A stretch of 64,000 nucleotides of DNA from Peristeroidobacter soli (GTDB taxonomy: Bacteria > Pseudomonadota > Gammaproteobacteria > Steroidobacterales > Steroidobacteraceae): NCBI RefSeq assembly GCF_004138485.1, contig NZ_ML142848.1, positions 434,001 to 498,000 on the forward strand, in the 5' to 3' direction. The stretch's first letter is position 1; the number at the start of each line of letters is the position of its first letter. The notes beneath the pieces were generated by a model. It made no database searches and was not told the origin of the DNA. It saw nothing but the letters and a program-made list of their open reading frames with translations. The position numbers were made by a program, and so were the translations under genes. Shown here piece after piece: positions 32,825 through 42,414 of this stretch.

Positions 32825-32844
32825 TTTGTTATATAACTAACAAA
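32825..32844. promoter_or_regulatory. 20-bp dyad upstream of the permease operon
   Basis: TTTGTTA-N6-TAACAAA is a perfect 7-bp inverted repeat in an AT-rich patch, 18 bp before the permease start. It is a good operator candidate, perhaps for the RpiR protein of the same operon. Confidence 0.5.
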
Positions 32845-33024
32845 TCTTGTTTTCGTTGTCTAACCCACATAGCCTACGGGATAGGGGAATGACATGGGCT
32901 AATTCGGCCGAAAGACCCGCGGCGCAGCTCAGGCATGTCCTGAAAAGACCCCGCGCCCGCTCAGGTCCGGGCGGCCCGGGCCGAAATAACCCAGCAATCA
33001 TTGGCAGCTGAAGAAGCCACAACC

Positions 33025-34680
33025 ATGAGAACGCTCGGGCCCCTCAAGGATGCGGAATATGTGCTCCCCGATGGCGAAGTCATCATCACGCACACCGATC
33101 CTTCCAGTCGCATCACCTACGCCAACACGGCCTTCCTGACCAGCAGCGGGTACACGCTCGAAGAGTGCCTCGGTCAGCCTCAGAACATCGTTCGTCATCC
33201 CGATATGCCCAAAGAGGCGTTCGCCGATCTGTGGCGGACCATTCGCGCAGGCAAATCGTGGACCGGTCTGGTGAAGAATCGCCGCAAGAACGGCGGCTTC
33301 TACTGGGTGCGCGCCAACGTCACGCCGATGGTCGATTCACAGCGCGGCGAAATCGTTGGTTACATGTCGGTTCGGGTCAAACCGACGCTCGCCGAGATTC
33401 AACAAGCCGAGCAGGTTTATGCCGCGATCCGCGGCGGTCGCGCCGGCAGCCTGTGCATTCGCGAAGGCCGTGTATTCGACGCTTCCTGGTTGGGCGGCCT
33501 GAAGCGCGCATTGAATCCTTCGCTGCGCATCGGCACCTGGGCGGTCATCGGCTTTCTGAGCGCACTGCTGCTCGCGATGGGTGCCATCAGTGCAGCCACC
33601 GTCGGAGCCGGCTGGATGACCTATCTCAGTTTCCTTGGCGCCGCCATCGCGCTCGCCAACATGTTTTATATCCAATCGAACGTCGTTCGGCCGCTCATCC
33701 GGCTGCAGCGTGCGACTTTCGATCTGCTCAGCGGCGACACTCGCACGCGCATTCCGACCGCCGGCGTATCGTGCATCGTCTCCGTCGCGGGAACGCTCGA
33801 GCAAGTGCGAGTGAAACTGGACGGCGTGCTGAAAGACAACATGGCCGCCGCCTCACGCGTGCAATCCGGCGTGGTGCAGGTCGTGGACTCCAACGCCGAC
33901 CTTTCCAATCGCACCGGAGAGCATGCCGCCAGCCTCCAGGAGACCGCAGCATCGCTGGAAGAACTGACCGCAACTGTCACGCGCAATCGCGACAACGCGC
34001 ATGAAGCGGTGTCGCTGGCAACGAAGTCGTTCGACGTGACGACGCGCGGCCGCGACGTGGTGGGCCAGCTGTTCTCGACGATGAGCGAGATCTCGGGCTC
34101 CTCGACACGGATCGGCGAGATCGTCGGCATCATCGACGGCATCGCGTTCCAGACCAACCTGCTCGCGCTCAACGCCGCTGTCGAAGCGGCACGCGCTGGC
34201 GATCAAGGCCGCGGCTTCGCGGTCGTCGCTCAGGAAGTACGCAGCCTCGCGCAGCGCTCGGCCGCGGCGGCCAAGGAAGTGAAGACTCTGATCCAGGCGT
34301 CCGAGCAGACCGTCACTCGCGGCTCCGAGCTGGCCAGCCAGGCCGAGCGGGCCATGACGCAGGTCGTGGACTCGGTTCAACAGGTCACCGGCGTCATCCA
34401 GGAAATCGAGGCCGCGACCCGCGAGCAGGCCGAAGGCATCGATCAGATCAACAAGGCCGTCACTCAGATGGACAACATCACCCAGCAGGATGCGCACATG
34501 GCCCAGCAGCTCAGCGAAACCGCCCGGTCGCTGCAGGATGAGTCGACGCAAATGCTGGCCGCGATCTCCGCCTTCTCGATGCAGCAGGAGCAGGGCGGCG
34601 CATCCGCTGCCACTCGACGAACGCCGGCCCACCGACCGACTCACGCCGTCGAACGGATTCAGACTCGACGCGTGGCGTAA
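33025..34680 (+). CDS. PAS-containing methyl-accepting chemotaxis protein (Aer-like)
   Basis: The 551-residue protein starts with an Aer-type PAS domain (about 15-125: [52 protein letters not shown]), which in Aer carries FAD for redox sensing. Two close membrane helices (about 170-215) follow with no periplasmic domain, then a HAMP-like part and the signalling hairpin with the conserved tip [27 protein letters not shown] 33025 is used; a TTG 24 nt earlier is possible. A paralogue lies at 42415-44058. No cheA or cheW gene is in the window. Confidence 0.93.
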   Translation: MRTLGPLKDAEYVLPDGEVIITHTDPSSRITYANTAFLTSSGYTLEECLGQPQNIVRHPDMPKEAFADLWRTIRAGKSWTGLVKNRRKNGGFYWVRANVTPMVDSQRGEIVGYMSVRVKPTLAEIQQAEQVYAAIRGGRAGSLCIREGRVFDASWLGGLKRALNPSLRIGTWAVIGFLSALLLAMGAISAATVGAGWMTYLSFLGAAIALANMFYIQSNVVRPLIRLQRATFDLLSGDTRTRIPTAGVSCIVSVAGTLEQVRVKLDGVLKDNMAAASRVQSGVVQVVDSNADLSNRTGEHAASLQETAASLEELTATVTRNRDNAHEAVSLATKSFDVTTRGRDVVGQLFSTMSEISGSSTRIGEIVGIIDGIAFQTNLLALNAAVEAARAGDQGRGFAVVAQEVRSLAQRSAAAAKEVKTLIQASEQTVTRGSELASQAERAMTQVVDSVQQVTGVIQEIEAATREQAEGIDQINKAVTQMDNITQQDAHMAQQLSETARSLQDESTQMLAAISAFSMQQEQGGASAATRRTPAHRPTHAVERIQTRRVA

Positions 34681-34691
34681 GCGAGACTTCA

Positions 34692-34720
34692 GCGCCGCCG
34701 CCCTTCCCCGGGCGCGGCGC
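34692..34720. terminator. GC-rich hairpin after the chemoreceptor gene
   Basis: GCGCCGC pairs with GCGGCGC, with a further CGCCC/GGGC stem inside separated by a bulge. No U-tract follows, so termination is possible but not certain. Confidence 0.35.
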
Positions 34721-34785
34721 ATTCGCTATCGTGACGCGACCTTCCTCACTTCAATGTCGCTCACCGGCGACCGACGCTGCTCACG

Positions 34786-35826
34786 ATGGAGATACCGACG
34801 CCGGCTGCCGAGCCTCAGGCCGACGAAGTCGAGCCCGCGGGAAAACTGACTCGCATCGCGCGCTTCCTCGAGCGCGTTCCCTGGCTCATTCCGACCATCA
34901 GCTTCATCACGGGCGTCATCGGCTTCGTGATGGTCAAACGCGGCGCGGACCTCGCGCGCGTCATCGCCATTGCCGCGTTGGCAGGTTGGGTGTGGCTGCT
35001 CATCGAACCCCTCGTCCGTCGCTTCCTGGAGCAGCGCCGCTCGGGCATCGGCAAGTTTGTATCGAACTTCCTGACACAGTCGTTGCAACAGGAAGTGCTG
35101 TTCTTCTCCCTGCCGTTTCTGTTCGGCGCGTTACAGCGCGATGTCGGTCAGATCATCTTCATCGCCATCGCTGCCGCGGCTGCCCTGCTCACCGCACTGG
35201 ATCCCCTCTACGAACGCTGGATCGCAGCTCGCGCGGCGACGAGGCTGCTGTTTCACGCCTATTGCAGCTTGATTGTCGCAGTCGTTGTCGTGCCGATGGT
35301 CGTGCATCTGTCGCTGGAGCAGGCGCTGCCACTGGCTCTCGGCGCTGTCGTCGTGTGGCTGCTGCTCACGGCACCGATGTCGCTGCGGTCCTTGCGATCG
35401 ACCCGTCACAAGCTGATCTGGGTCACCTGTTCCATGCTCGCACCGCTGCTGGTGTGGGTATTGCGCGCCCACGTTCCACCGGCGGGACTGGCAGTGACAC
35501 AAGCTGTCATCACGCAGTCCATCGTCGATCGAACCCCCGGCCCCGCCGTGCGCTCACTGACGAGCGCCGAACTGAGCGCCGGCGTCGTCGCCTTCGCCGC
35601 GATCCGTGCGCCGAGCGGCGTCGCTCAATCCATCATCTTCGAATGGCGCCACGCCGGCGAAGTCGAACGCATCACCGCCGAAATCCACGGCGGCAACGAC
35701 AGCGGCTGGCGCACCTACTCGCGCAAGTCACTCTTCCCTGCCAATGCGCTCGGCCGCTGGACCGTCGACGTGAGAACGCCGCAAGGTCAGCTGCTCAAGC
35801 GCATGCAATTCACAGTGCAGGACTGA
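34786..35826 (+). CDS. Membrane protein of the DUF5924/DUF2914 type
   Basis: The 346-residue protein has about seven membrane helices (35-240) starting WLIPTISFITGVIGFVMV, with a cytoplasmic N-terminus. The last 100 residues form a soluble beta domain (SIIFEWRHAGEVERITAEIH, GRWTVDVRTPQGQLLKRMQF) that matches my recollection of DUF2914. The function of the family is not known to me. It stands alone between the chemoreceptor and the convergent propeller gene, with 2 nt between stop codons. Confidence 0.75.
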   Translation: MEIPTPAAEPQADEVEPAGKLTRIARFLERVPWLIPTISFITGVIGFVMVKRGADLARVIAIAALAGWVWLLIEPLVRRFLEQRRSGIGKFVSNFLTQSLQQEVLFFSLPFLFGALQRDVGQIIFIAIAAAAALLTALDPLYERWIAARAATRLLFHAYCSLIVAVVVVPMVVHLSLEQALPLALGAVVVWLLLTAPMSLRSLRSTRHKLIWVTCSMLAPLLVWVLRAHVPPAGLAVTQAVITQSIVDRTPGPAVRSLTSAELSAGVVAFAAIRAPSGVAQSIIFEWRHAGEVERITAEIHGGNDSGWRTYSRKSLFPANALGRWTVDVRTPQGQLLKRMQFTVQD

Positions 35827-35828
35827 CG

Positions 35829-37283
35829 CTATCGCGCCGGTTTCCGCTGGTAGTTGAGCACCGCGCCCCACGTCGTCGTCTCGGTGGCGTACGTGCGTGC
35901 GCCGAGCGAGAAATATCGACCGCTCCATGACAACGCGAGTGAATTCGCGAATCCCGTGGACACAGGAACGGTGGCCGGCGATTCGAACACCGCGGTCTGC
36001 CGCCACTTGTTCTGCGTCTGATCGAACGCAACGACATACGGAATGCCATAAGCACCGTCGTCCTGGTCCGCGAATGCGACCAGCGATTTGCCGTGTGCGC
36101 TCAACGTCACCCGCGTGCCAAACGAGCGACGCTCCGGCAGGTTCGGTCTGAGCACTGTGCGCGTCGGCAGCCATTGGTGGGCTGGCCGTCGATACATCCG
36201 GATCACCCCTGTCGAGCCATCCGAGGCGGCGGCGAATGGCGAGCCGATCGCCAGCGCGCGACCGTCCGCGCTCAAATCGAAACCCTCGGTCTGTCCTTCG
36301 GGCTCGTAGGCGGTGCCGCCGAAATGCGGTTCGCTGGCCGAACCCTCGAGCTCGGCGGCGAGATTCCAGCTGCCATCGTCATGTTTGTGAAACAGGTAGA
36401 CGGTGTTGGCCCGATTCGGCCAACCGCCGAGGTCGAAATCTTCGGTATCGGGATTCTGCTCGGCCGCGAGCACGCCCAGTGCGCGGCCATCTTCGCTCAG
36501 ACGCAGCCCCCAACCGAACCAATCGTTGCTCTGTGGCGCCGGAGCAGTCAAAGCTTCCTGCTCGCTCCAGGCACCCGCCTGTTTCGCGAACACATACACC
36601 GCACCGGCATCAGACTGAGTGACGCCGTCCGAATCGATCGATTCATACGGCGCACCGACGGCGACTACATCGCCCGCCGCGCTGATCTCGACGGTGCGTC
36701 CAAACGACGCCGAGTCCTGCGGACGGCTGGCTCGCAGCATCGTCTCTTCCGTCCACACACCGTGGCGACGCTTATAAACAAACGCCGAACCCGGCCCGGC
36801 GTCCTGGCTCGGTGCGTCGTAGCCTTCGTACTGCGCACCCACCACGAGCACGTTGCCGGCCATGCTGAGCGCCACATCCGAGCCGAAGAAATCGTAGCCT
36901 CGAGCCGTCGGCGGCTCGAGTTTGGTTTCCAATTTCCAGCCATCGCGCGCGCGTCGATACACGTAGACCGCGCCCGACCCGTACCAGGGCCACTCGCTGC
37001 CACCGTAGTACCAAACGTCGGAAACTGCGAGGGTGCTACCGTCGCCGCTCAACGCAACTTGAATGCCGTATTGCTGATTCTTCGACTGATTGGTCGGCTC
37101 GTGATACTCGTAGTCGGAAGTCAGGAGCTTCGCGGTCCGGTTCCACGGTTGCTGACGCGACGCGTTATCGACTTTGTTCGCCGCCGGCACCGGTCGACTG
37201 AGGGGCCCTGCGGACGCGGCCCCCGTGACCATTGCCAACGCAACGCTAGCCGCCAGGAAAACCCCTGAAATTCTCGTGCGCAC
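35829..37283 (-). CDS. Exported FG-GAP/integrin-alpha-like beta-propeller protein
   Basis: From GTG 37283 (GGGAGGGG ribosome site) the 484-residue product has a signal peptide (FLAASVALAMVTGAASA) and about seven repeats of the form LSGDGSTLAVSD... GAVYVYRR, FGSDVALSMAGNVLVVGA, SFGRTVEISAAGDVVAVGAP. These are FG-GAP-like blades of a propeller. Such proteins are often surface or secreted and bind other proteins or glycans; the target is unknown. No metal-binding loop is obvious. It lies 84 nt from the GH114-like gene on the same strand. Confidence 0.8.
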   Translation of the reverse strand: MRTRISGVFLAASVALAMVTGAASAGPLSRPVPAANKVDNASRQQPWNRTAKLLTSDYEYHEPTNQSKNQQYGIQVALSGDGSTLAVSDVWYYGGSEWPWYGSGAVYVYRRARDGWKLETKLEPPTARGYDFFGSDVALSMAGNVLVVGAQYEGYDAPSQDAGPGSAFVYKRRHGVWTEETMLRASRPQDSASFGRTVEISAAGDVVAVGAPYESIDSDGVTQSDAGAVYVFAKQAGAWSEQEALTAPAPQSNDWFGWGLRLSEDGRALGVLAAEQNPDTEDFDLGGWPNRANTVYLFHKHDDGSWNLAAELEGSASEPHFGGTAYEPEGQTEGFDLSADGRALAIGSPFAAASDGSTGVIRMYRRPAHQWLPTRTVLRPNLPERRSFGTRVTLSAHGKSLVAFADQDDGAYGIPYVVAFDQTQNKWRQTAVFESPATVPVSTGFANSLALSWSGRYFSLGARTYATETTTWGAVLNYQRKPAR

Positions 37284-37367
37284 GCCCCCTCCCCATGATC
37301 GACACTGTGGTGGGCGATGCGCCCCCTTTGCAATGTTTGACCATGGTGGAGGGTTCCTTTGCCGACG

Positions 37368-38255
37368 CTAGCGATCGGTCAAGCGCTGAAACGACACCGC
37401 CGGCACATTCGGATTCTTGTATTGCGCCGATGTTTGATCGGACACGTGCGTGACCCCCGGCACTTTCGCCCAAGCCTGCGCTTCCGATCTGCTGTTCGCG
37501 ATCACCAGCACGCGTCGATGGCCGAGATTGCCGAAAGGCTTCTTCACGTAGTTCACATGCCACGGCGACAGCGGCTTCGGATGCTCGATCACGACCCCAT
37601 CGAGATAGCGCTCGGCCGAGGTGAAGTTCATCGTGCCCGCTTCCCAGACATTGTTCGAGACGATGATGAAGTCCGGATTGATGGCGCGACGCTTCGCGTC
37701 CAGACGCCGCACCAGATCCAGGTTGCCGTTGGCGAACGCGTTCTTTTCCGACTGCGGCCAGGAGTTCCACTCGGCGAGGCTGGACCACGGCCGGACACCC
37801 ACTGCATCCAGGAACACGCCATCGACCTTCTTCTCCCGCATCAAGCGCTCGACGTAGCTCACCACCCAATCGGACCAGTCCGAACCGGCGCGAATATCCG
37901 TCATGCGTGTGTTCGGCCACGGGCTGCGCTGGCCGTACGTCGGGTGCGGCCACAGCGGCACCTGGCCAATGTCGTTCATGTAGTACTGGGTGTCGAGCGC
38001 ACACACGTAATGATCCGGGCGAGCAACCGGATTGACGTAGGCGAGCACTTCGGCGCCCTTCTGGCGAGCTTCCTGAAACGCGGGGTCGTTGCGATTGCAG
38101 CGTCCGGCGATGAGCATCGCGGTGGGTTTACCGTACAGCGGTACATTGGTGACGGTCTTGAAAGCGATTCCGAGCGGGTTGGCAGCGTCGGCGTTGCCCG
38201 CGACAAAAGCGAGCGACAGCGAGACCGCTGCAGCGAATGCATGCGTCCGTAACAT
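37368..38255 (-). CDS. Exported TIM-barrel protein, putative GH114-like hydrolase
   Basis: The 295-residue product has a signal peptide (AVSLSLAFVAGNADA). The body shows a barrel pattern: EVLAYVNPVA, DWVVSYVERLMREKKVDGVFLDAVGV, PDFIIVSNNVWEAG, LDGVVIEHPKP. The FLDAVG strand with its Asp and the layout resemble endo-galactosaminidase-type (GH114) barrels and related putative hydrolases. Substrate is unknown. ATG 38255 has GGGGA upstream. The gene is followed by the FG-GAP gene and may share its transcript. Confidence 0.55.
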   Translation of the reverse strand: MLRTHAFAAAVSLSLAFVAGNADAANPLGIAFKTVTNVPLYGKPTAMLIAGRCNRNDPAFQEARQKGAEVLAYVNPVARPDHYVCALDTQYYMNDIGQVPLWPHPTYGQRSPWPNTRMTDIRAGSDWSDWVVSYVERLMREKKVDGVFLDAVGVRPWSSLAEWNSWPQSEKNAFANGNLDLVRRLDAKRRAINPDFIIVSNNVWEAGTMNFTSAERYLDGVVIEHPKPLSPWHVNYVKKPFGNLGHRRVLVIANSRSEAQAWAKVPGVTHVSDQTSAQYKNPNVPAVSFQRLTDR

Positions 38256-38445
38256 GGGTCGAGTCCCCTAGGCAGATTGTTTGTAGAAACCGCTGAGCCC
38301 GGACTACGCAAACTCTTTCTGGGAATTGGCGCGTGCCCGGTGATTCATTGGGCGTGCGCGGGGAACTTATTCGCGCGCGCCAGCGTTATGCAAACTGTCG
38401 CCGCGGTTCTACGCTGAATTTTTTCTACGAATAAATTTCAAACAT

Positions 38446-40104
38446 TCAGCGCTGCGACTCCGAACGTTCCCGAATCGCGTGAAATTCAGAGTCCGAGCGC
38501 CATTGCGGCCAGCGTCGTGAGTTGGCGAGATCGCCTGCGATGGTGTGAAACAATTCGACATCCTGAGCAGCGCCGCGCAAATCCCAGCTCGCCTCCCAGG
38601 TATCGCAAGTCTGGTGATAGCAGCGCATGTAGTCGGTCAGCCACTTTTCGCCGGCCGCTCGACCGCCCTCGCGCAGATCTGGCGCACCACTGAGCGCCAT
38701 CAACAACAGCACTGGCACGCCTTGTCTTGCCAGCGAGAAATGATCGGCGCGATAAAACAAGCCGCGCTCCGGCAGCGTCTCCGGCGTGATGGTTCTATCC
38801 TGTTTCGCGGCCGCTCGCGCGAGGTCGTCTTCGAGTTCGCTCTGCCCCGCGCCCACCAGCAACACGTCGCGCGACAGCCCCGCGGTCTGCAGGACATCGA
38901 GCGTCAGATTCGCCACAGTCTTCGGCAACGGATACACCGGATTCGACGCGTAGGCCTGCGATCCGATGAGACCGCGCTCCTCGGCCGTCCAAGCCGCGAA
39001 CACCATCGTGCGCTTCGGGCGAGACTCAGTCTTGAAGAGGCGAGCCAACTCCATCACGCCGGCAGTACCGAGCGCGTCGTCGTTCGCACCCGGCCGAACC
39101 TTTCGTCCTTGCGCATCCGGCGCGCCGAGGCCGTACGCATCCCAATGCGCCGACATCATCACGACCTCGTCGGGATGTTCACTACCCGTGATCTTCGCCA
39201 GTACGTTGTGGCTGATGCTCTTGGTGGTCGCCACCGGCACGTCCGCAGTGAACGTCGCGCCCTTCAATTCCACGGGTTTGAAATCCGCGCTGCGTGCTTT
39301 CCGGCGCAACTCGCTCAGATCCAGGCCGGCGCTACGAAACAACTCTGTCGCCGCTTCGCCTTCCAGCCATCCCTGCAATTTCACGGTCGGCGGCGCCTTC
39401 GAAGCATCCGGATACACCAGCGCATAGTTCTCGCCGCCCGGCGCGGTGACTGTCGACCAGCCGTAGCCGGCGCCGTCGGTGTCGTGAACGATGAGCGCCG
39501 CGACTGCGCCCCGCCTCGCCGCTTCTTCGTACTTGTAGGACCAGCGACCGTAGTAGGTCATACGACGCGAGCCGAACTTTCCAGCGACGGTCTCGCCCGG
39601 CTGCGCGGAGAAGTCCGGATCGTTGACCAGACACACCAGGACCTTGCCGCGCAGATCGACGCCTTTGAAGTCGTCCCATCGACGCTCCGGCGCGGTCACG
39701 CCGTAGCCCACGAACACCATTGGCGCGCCTTCGATCGTCAGCTTCTGTGAATCCCGGACGGTGCTGAAATAGATGTTCTTGGCCTGGGTCAGGGGCTGCG
39801 CCTTGCCGTCGATGGTCACCTGCAAAGTCCGCGGCGTTTCGATCTGAGTTCGCAGCAGCGGCACTTCCTGCGTCCAGGAGCCCTTGGCGCCGCCTGGCTC
39901 CAGGCCGTAACTACGAAATGCCTCGACCAGATAATTGACCGTTTTGGTCTCGCCCGCCGTCCCCGGCGCGCGTCCCTCGAACTCATCCGAAGCGAGCACG
40001 CGAACCACATCCGACATGCGTTTTGCATCGACGGCTTCGGCGGAGACGGCGCTGAACGGAACGCAGCCGATCAGCACCGCGAAGCCAGCAAGATGGGTCT
40101 TCAT
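38446..40104 (-). CDS. Exported M28-family zinc aminopeptidase with PA domain
   Basis: From ATG 40104 (MKTHLAGFAVLIG) the 552-residue product has a signal peptide ending AVSAEA, a PA insert (about 130-260) and an M28 domain. Metal ligands are visible: His in MSAHWDAYG, Asp in GANDDALGTAG, Glu pair in TAEERGLIG and His in YHQTCD. It would remove N-terminal residues from peptides in the periplasm or medium. In-frame ATGs also exist at 40113 and 40131; none has a strong ribosome site. It is divergent from a TonB receptor, so peptide or metallophore use could be linked. Confidence 0.92.
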   Translation of the reverse strand: MKTHLAGFAVLIGCVPFSAVSAEAVDAKRMSDVVRVLASDEFEGRAPGTAGETKTVNYLVEAFRSYGLEPGGAKGSWTQEVPLLRTQIETPRTLQVTIDGKAQPLTQAKNIYFSTVRDSQKLTIEGAPMVFVGYGVTAPERRWDDFKGVDLRGKVLVCLVNDPDFSAQPGETVAGKFGSRRMTYYGRWSYKYEEAARRGAVAALIVHDTDGAGYGWSTVTAPGGENYALVYPDASKAPPTVKLQGWLEGEAATELFRSAGLDLSELRRKARSADFKPVELKGATFTADVPVATTKSISHNVLAKITGSEHPDEVVMMSAHWDAYGLGAPDAQGRKVRPGANDDALGTAGVMELARLFKTESRPKRTMVFAAWTAEERGLIGSQAYASNPVYPLPKTVANLTLDVLQTAGLSRDVLLVGAGQSELEDDLARAAAKQDRTITPETLPERGLFYRADHFSLARQGVPVLLLMALSGAPDLREGGRAAGEKWLTDYMRCYHQTCDTWEASWDLRGAAQDVELFHTIAGDLANSRRWPQWRSDSEFHAIRERSESQR

Positions 40105-40247
40105 AATTTGCATGTCAGTCGAGAATCGCAATCATTGCGCCGCTGCCCAAGTTATCACACAGGGCATGCCGCCAGCTCCTGCGACCCGCTTCGGGTTCGC
40201 ATATCGCCAGCCCGTCGCTGCACGATCAATCAACAAGAGCTGGCCTC

Positions 40248-42377
40248 ATGAATAAATTTCGCTCCGCCGTCCCGGCATGTACGTTTGCGCTCGCCGCCCT
40301 GCCCTTCGTCGCGATGTCTCAGGAAGCGTCGAAGGAACAGACCCTGTCCACGATCAAGGTGCAGGCAGCAGAAGCCACCGATGCATCGACTGAAGGCACG
40401 GGTTACGCCGCGCCCGCCACCACGCTGGGCAAGGACACGCGGCCGCTGCGAGAGCTGCCTCACTCGGTGACCATCATCACGCGCGAGCAACTCACCGATC
40501 AGAACCTCACCACGGTCGAGTCGGCGCTGAAGAACGTCACCGGCGTCACCATCCAACGCTACGACGCCACGGGCACCTATACGCAGTTCATGGCGCGTGG
40601 CTATGCCGCCGACACCTATCAGCTCGACGGTCTGACGGTGCAGACCGATACCAACGGCATCTACTTCGATCTCGCGGCTTACGATCGTGTCGAAGTACAA
40701 CGTGGCGCCGCCGGCCTGTTCAGTGGCGCGGGTGAACCGGGTGTCACGGTAAACATGGCCCGCAAACGCGCCTGGTCGGACTTCCGACTCGATGGCGGAC
40801 TGACCGTCGGCTCCTGGAACGAGCGTCGTCTCGATCTGGATCTCAACGCCCCACTGAACGACGACGGCTCGGTGCGAGGCCGCGTCGTCGGCGTGGTGCA
40901 GAACTTCGACACCTTCATGGACGGCATCGACGACAACAAGAAACGTCTGATCTACGGCACGCTGGAAACCGATCTCGGCGAGCAGACCACGCTGTCGCTG
41001 GGAGTGACCTGGCAAAACGTCGACACCGTGTTGTCGCGCGGCCTGCCGACCTTCGCGAACGCTCAACTCATCGATATGCCGCGTTCGACCATGCCGGTGA
41101 TGGATTGGAACTATCAGGAGCTGGATTCGAAGAGCGCCTTCGTCGAGCTGGAACATCGAGGTGATGACGACGCGCTGTTCAAAGTGGCCCTGCGCCACCT
41201 GCAGCGTAAGAACGAGGCCGCGTATCTGGATCCGTCCATTCCCACCGCCGACGGCACGATGAACGCGCTGTCCGTGTCGGCGTTCGAACGCGACGACGCC
41301 GACAGCAGCTTCGACGTTTACTACAGCAAGCCGCTGACCTGGGGCGGCCAAACCCACAACCTGCTCATCGGCGCCGACTATCGTCGTTCGAAGAACGAGA
41401 CCGACTACGCCCCGTACAGCGGGCTCATCAACGGCTCGATCAATTTGTTCGACGTCGATCATCGCGCCATCCCGAAACCGGACTTCGACTTGAGCGTGAA
41501 CGTCACGGATACCGAGGTCACGTCCTACGGCACGTATGCCCAGCTGCGCTACAAAGTTGCCTCGGCCTGGACGCTGATCGGTGGCGGTCGTTTGAGCTGG
41601 TGGGAATCCGAGACCGTGACCAACGCCGTGCCGAGCGGCTTCGACGCGGACGCGGAATTCACGCCATATGTCGCCGCCATCGTCGATGTCACGCCGTCCA
41701 TCGCCCTGTACACGAGCTACAACGAGATCTTCAAACCCCAGAATGCCCGCACGGTTTCTGGAGAGCAGATCGAGCCGCGCACCGGCCGCCAGGTGGAGCT
41801 GGGCTTGAAGGGTGAAGCCATCGAAGGTCAGTTGCTGTACACGGCCGCGATCTATCGACTCATCGATGAGAACCGCGCCATCGCCGATCCCGCGAACCTC
41901 ACTTTCTCCATCCCGTCCGGTAAAGCCCGCGCGCAAGGCTTCGAGGTCGACACTCGCGGCGAGATCACTCCGCAATGGTCAGTCAGCGCCGGCTACGCGT
42001 ACACCGAAACAAAATATCTGCGCAGCACTCCAGCCCAGCAAGGTCAGCCGATCAGCTCCTTCACGCCGAAGCACAGCGGCAATCTGTGGGTTCATCACGC
42101 ACTGAGTGAAAGCATCGTGCGCGGCGTGGAGATCGGCTTTGGGTTGAGATCGGTCAGCGACTTCTATAACGGCACCGGTGCCCAGCTAATCCGGGGACCG
42201 GGTTACACCGTGTTCCAGCTCGGCGCCAGCTACGACATCACGCCGAAGTATCGACTGTCCTTCAACGTGGACAATCTGTTCGACAAGAGCTACTGGGAAA
42301 AAGTCAGCGGGCCCACTCGACAGAACTTCTTCGGTGAGCCGCGCCGCATCTCGGTATCGCTGCGAGGATCGCTGTAA
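40248..42377 (+). CDS. TonB-dependent siderophore-type receptor
   Basis: The 709-residue protein has a signal peptide (FALAALPFVAMSQ), a TonB box (LSTIKVQAA), and a plug with LRELPHSVTIITREQLTDQN, a pattern typical of FpvA/FhuE-like ferric-siderophore receptors. The barrel ends with NVDNLFDKSYWEKVSG and a C-terminal strand. There is no extra N-terminal signalling domain. It would bring a ferric siderophore into the periplasm. It is divergent from the M28 peptidase gene across a gap of about 140 bp; I see no clear Fur box. Confidence 0.92.
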   Translation: MNKFRSAVPACTFALAALPFVAMSQEASKEQTLSTIKVQAAEATDASTEGTGYAAPATTLGKDTRPLRELPHSVTIITREQLTDQNLTTVESALKNVTGVTIQRYDATGTYTQFMARGYAADTYQLDGLTVQTDTNGIYFDLAAYDRVEVQRGAAGLFSGAGEPGVTVNMARKRAWSDFRLDGGLTVGSWNERRLDLDLNAPLNDDGSVRGRVVGVVQNFDTFMDGIDDNKKRLIYGTLETDLGEQTTLSLGVTWQNVDTVLSRGLPTFANAQLIDMPRSTMPVMDWNYQELDSKSAFVELEHRGDDDALFKVALRHLQRKNEAAYLDPSIPTADGTMNALSVSAFERDDADSSFDVYYSKPLTWGGQTHNLLIGADYRRSKNETDYAPYSGLINGSINLFDVDHRAIPKPDFDLSVNVTDTEVTSYGTYAQLRYKVASAWTLIGGGRLSWWESETVTNAVPSGFDADAEFTPYVAAIVDVTPSIALYTSYNEIFKPQNARTVSGEQIEPRTGRQVELGLKGEAIEGQLLYTAAIYRLIDENRAIADPANLTFSIPSGKARAQGFEVDTRGEITPQWSVSAGYAYTETKYLRSTPAQQGQPISSFTPKHSGNLWVHHALSESIVRGVEIGFGLRSVSDFYNGTGAQLIRGPGYTVFQLGASYDITPKYRLSFNVDNLFDKSYWEKVSGPTRQNFFGEPRRISVSLRGSL

Positions 42378-42414
42378 CGGTCAGCGCGCTGCCCGCCGTG
42401 CCGCTCGACGCAAC

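Noticed and set aside
40230-41975. Long minus-strand frame antisense to the siderophore receptor
   Set aside because: Composition is that of a shadow frame (Val, Arg, Gly, His rich) and the plus-strand receptor is unmistakable.
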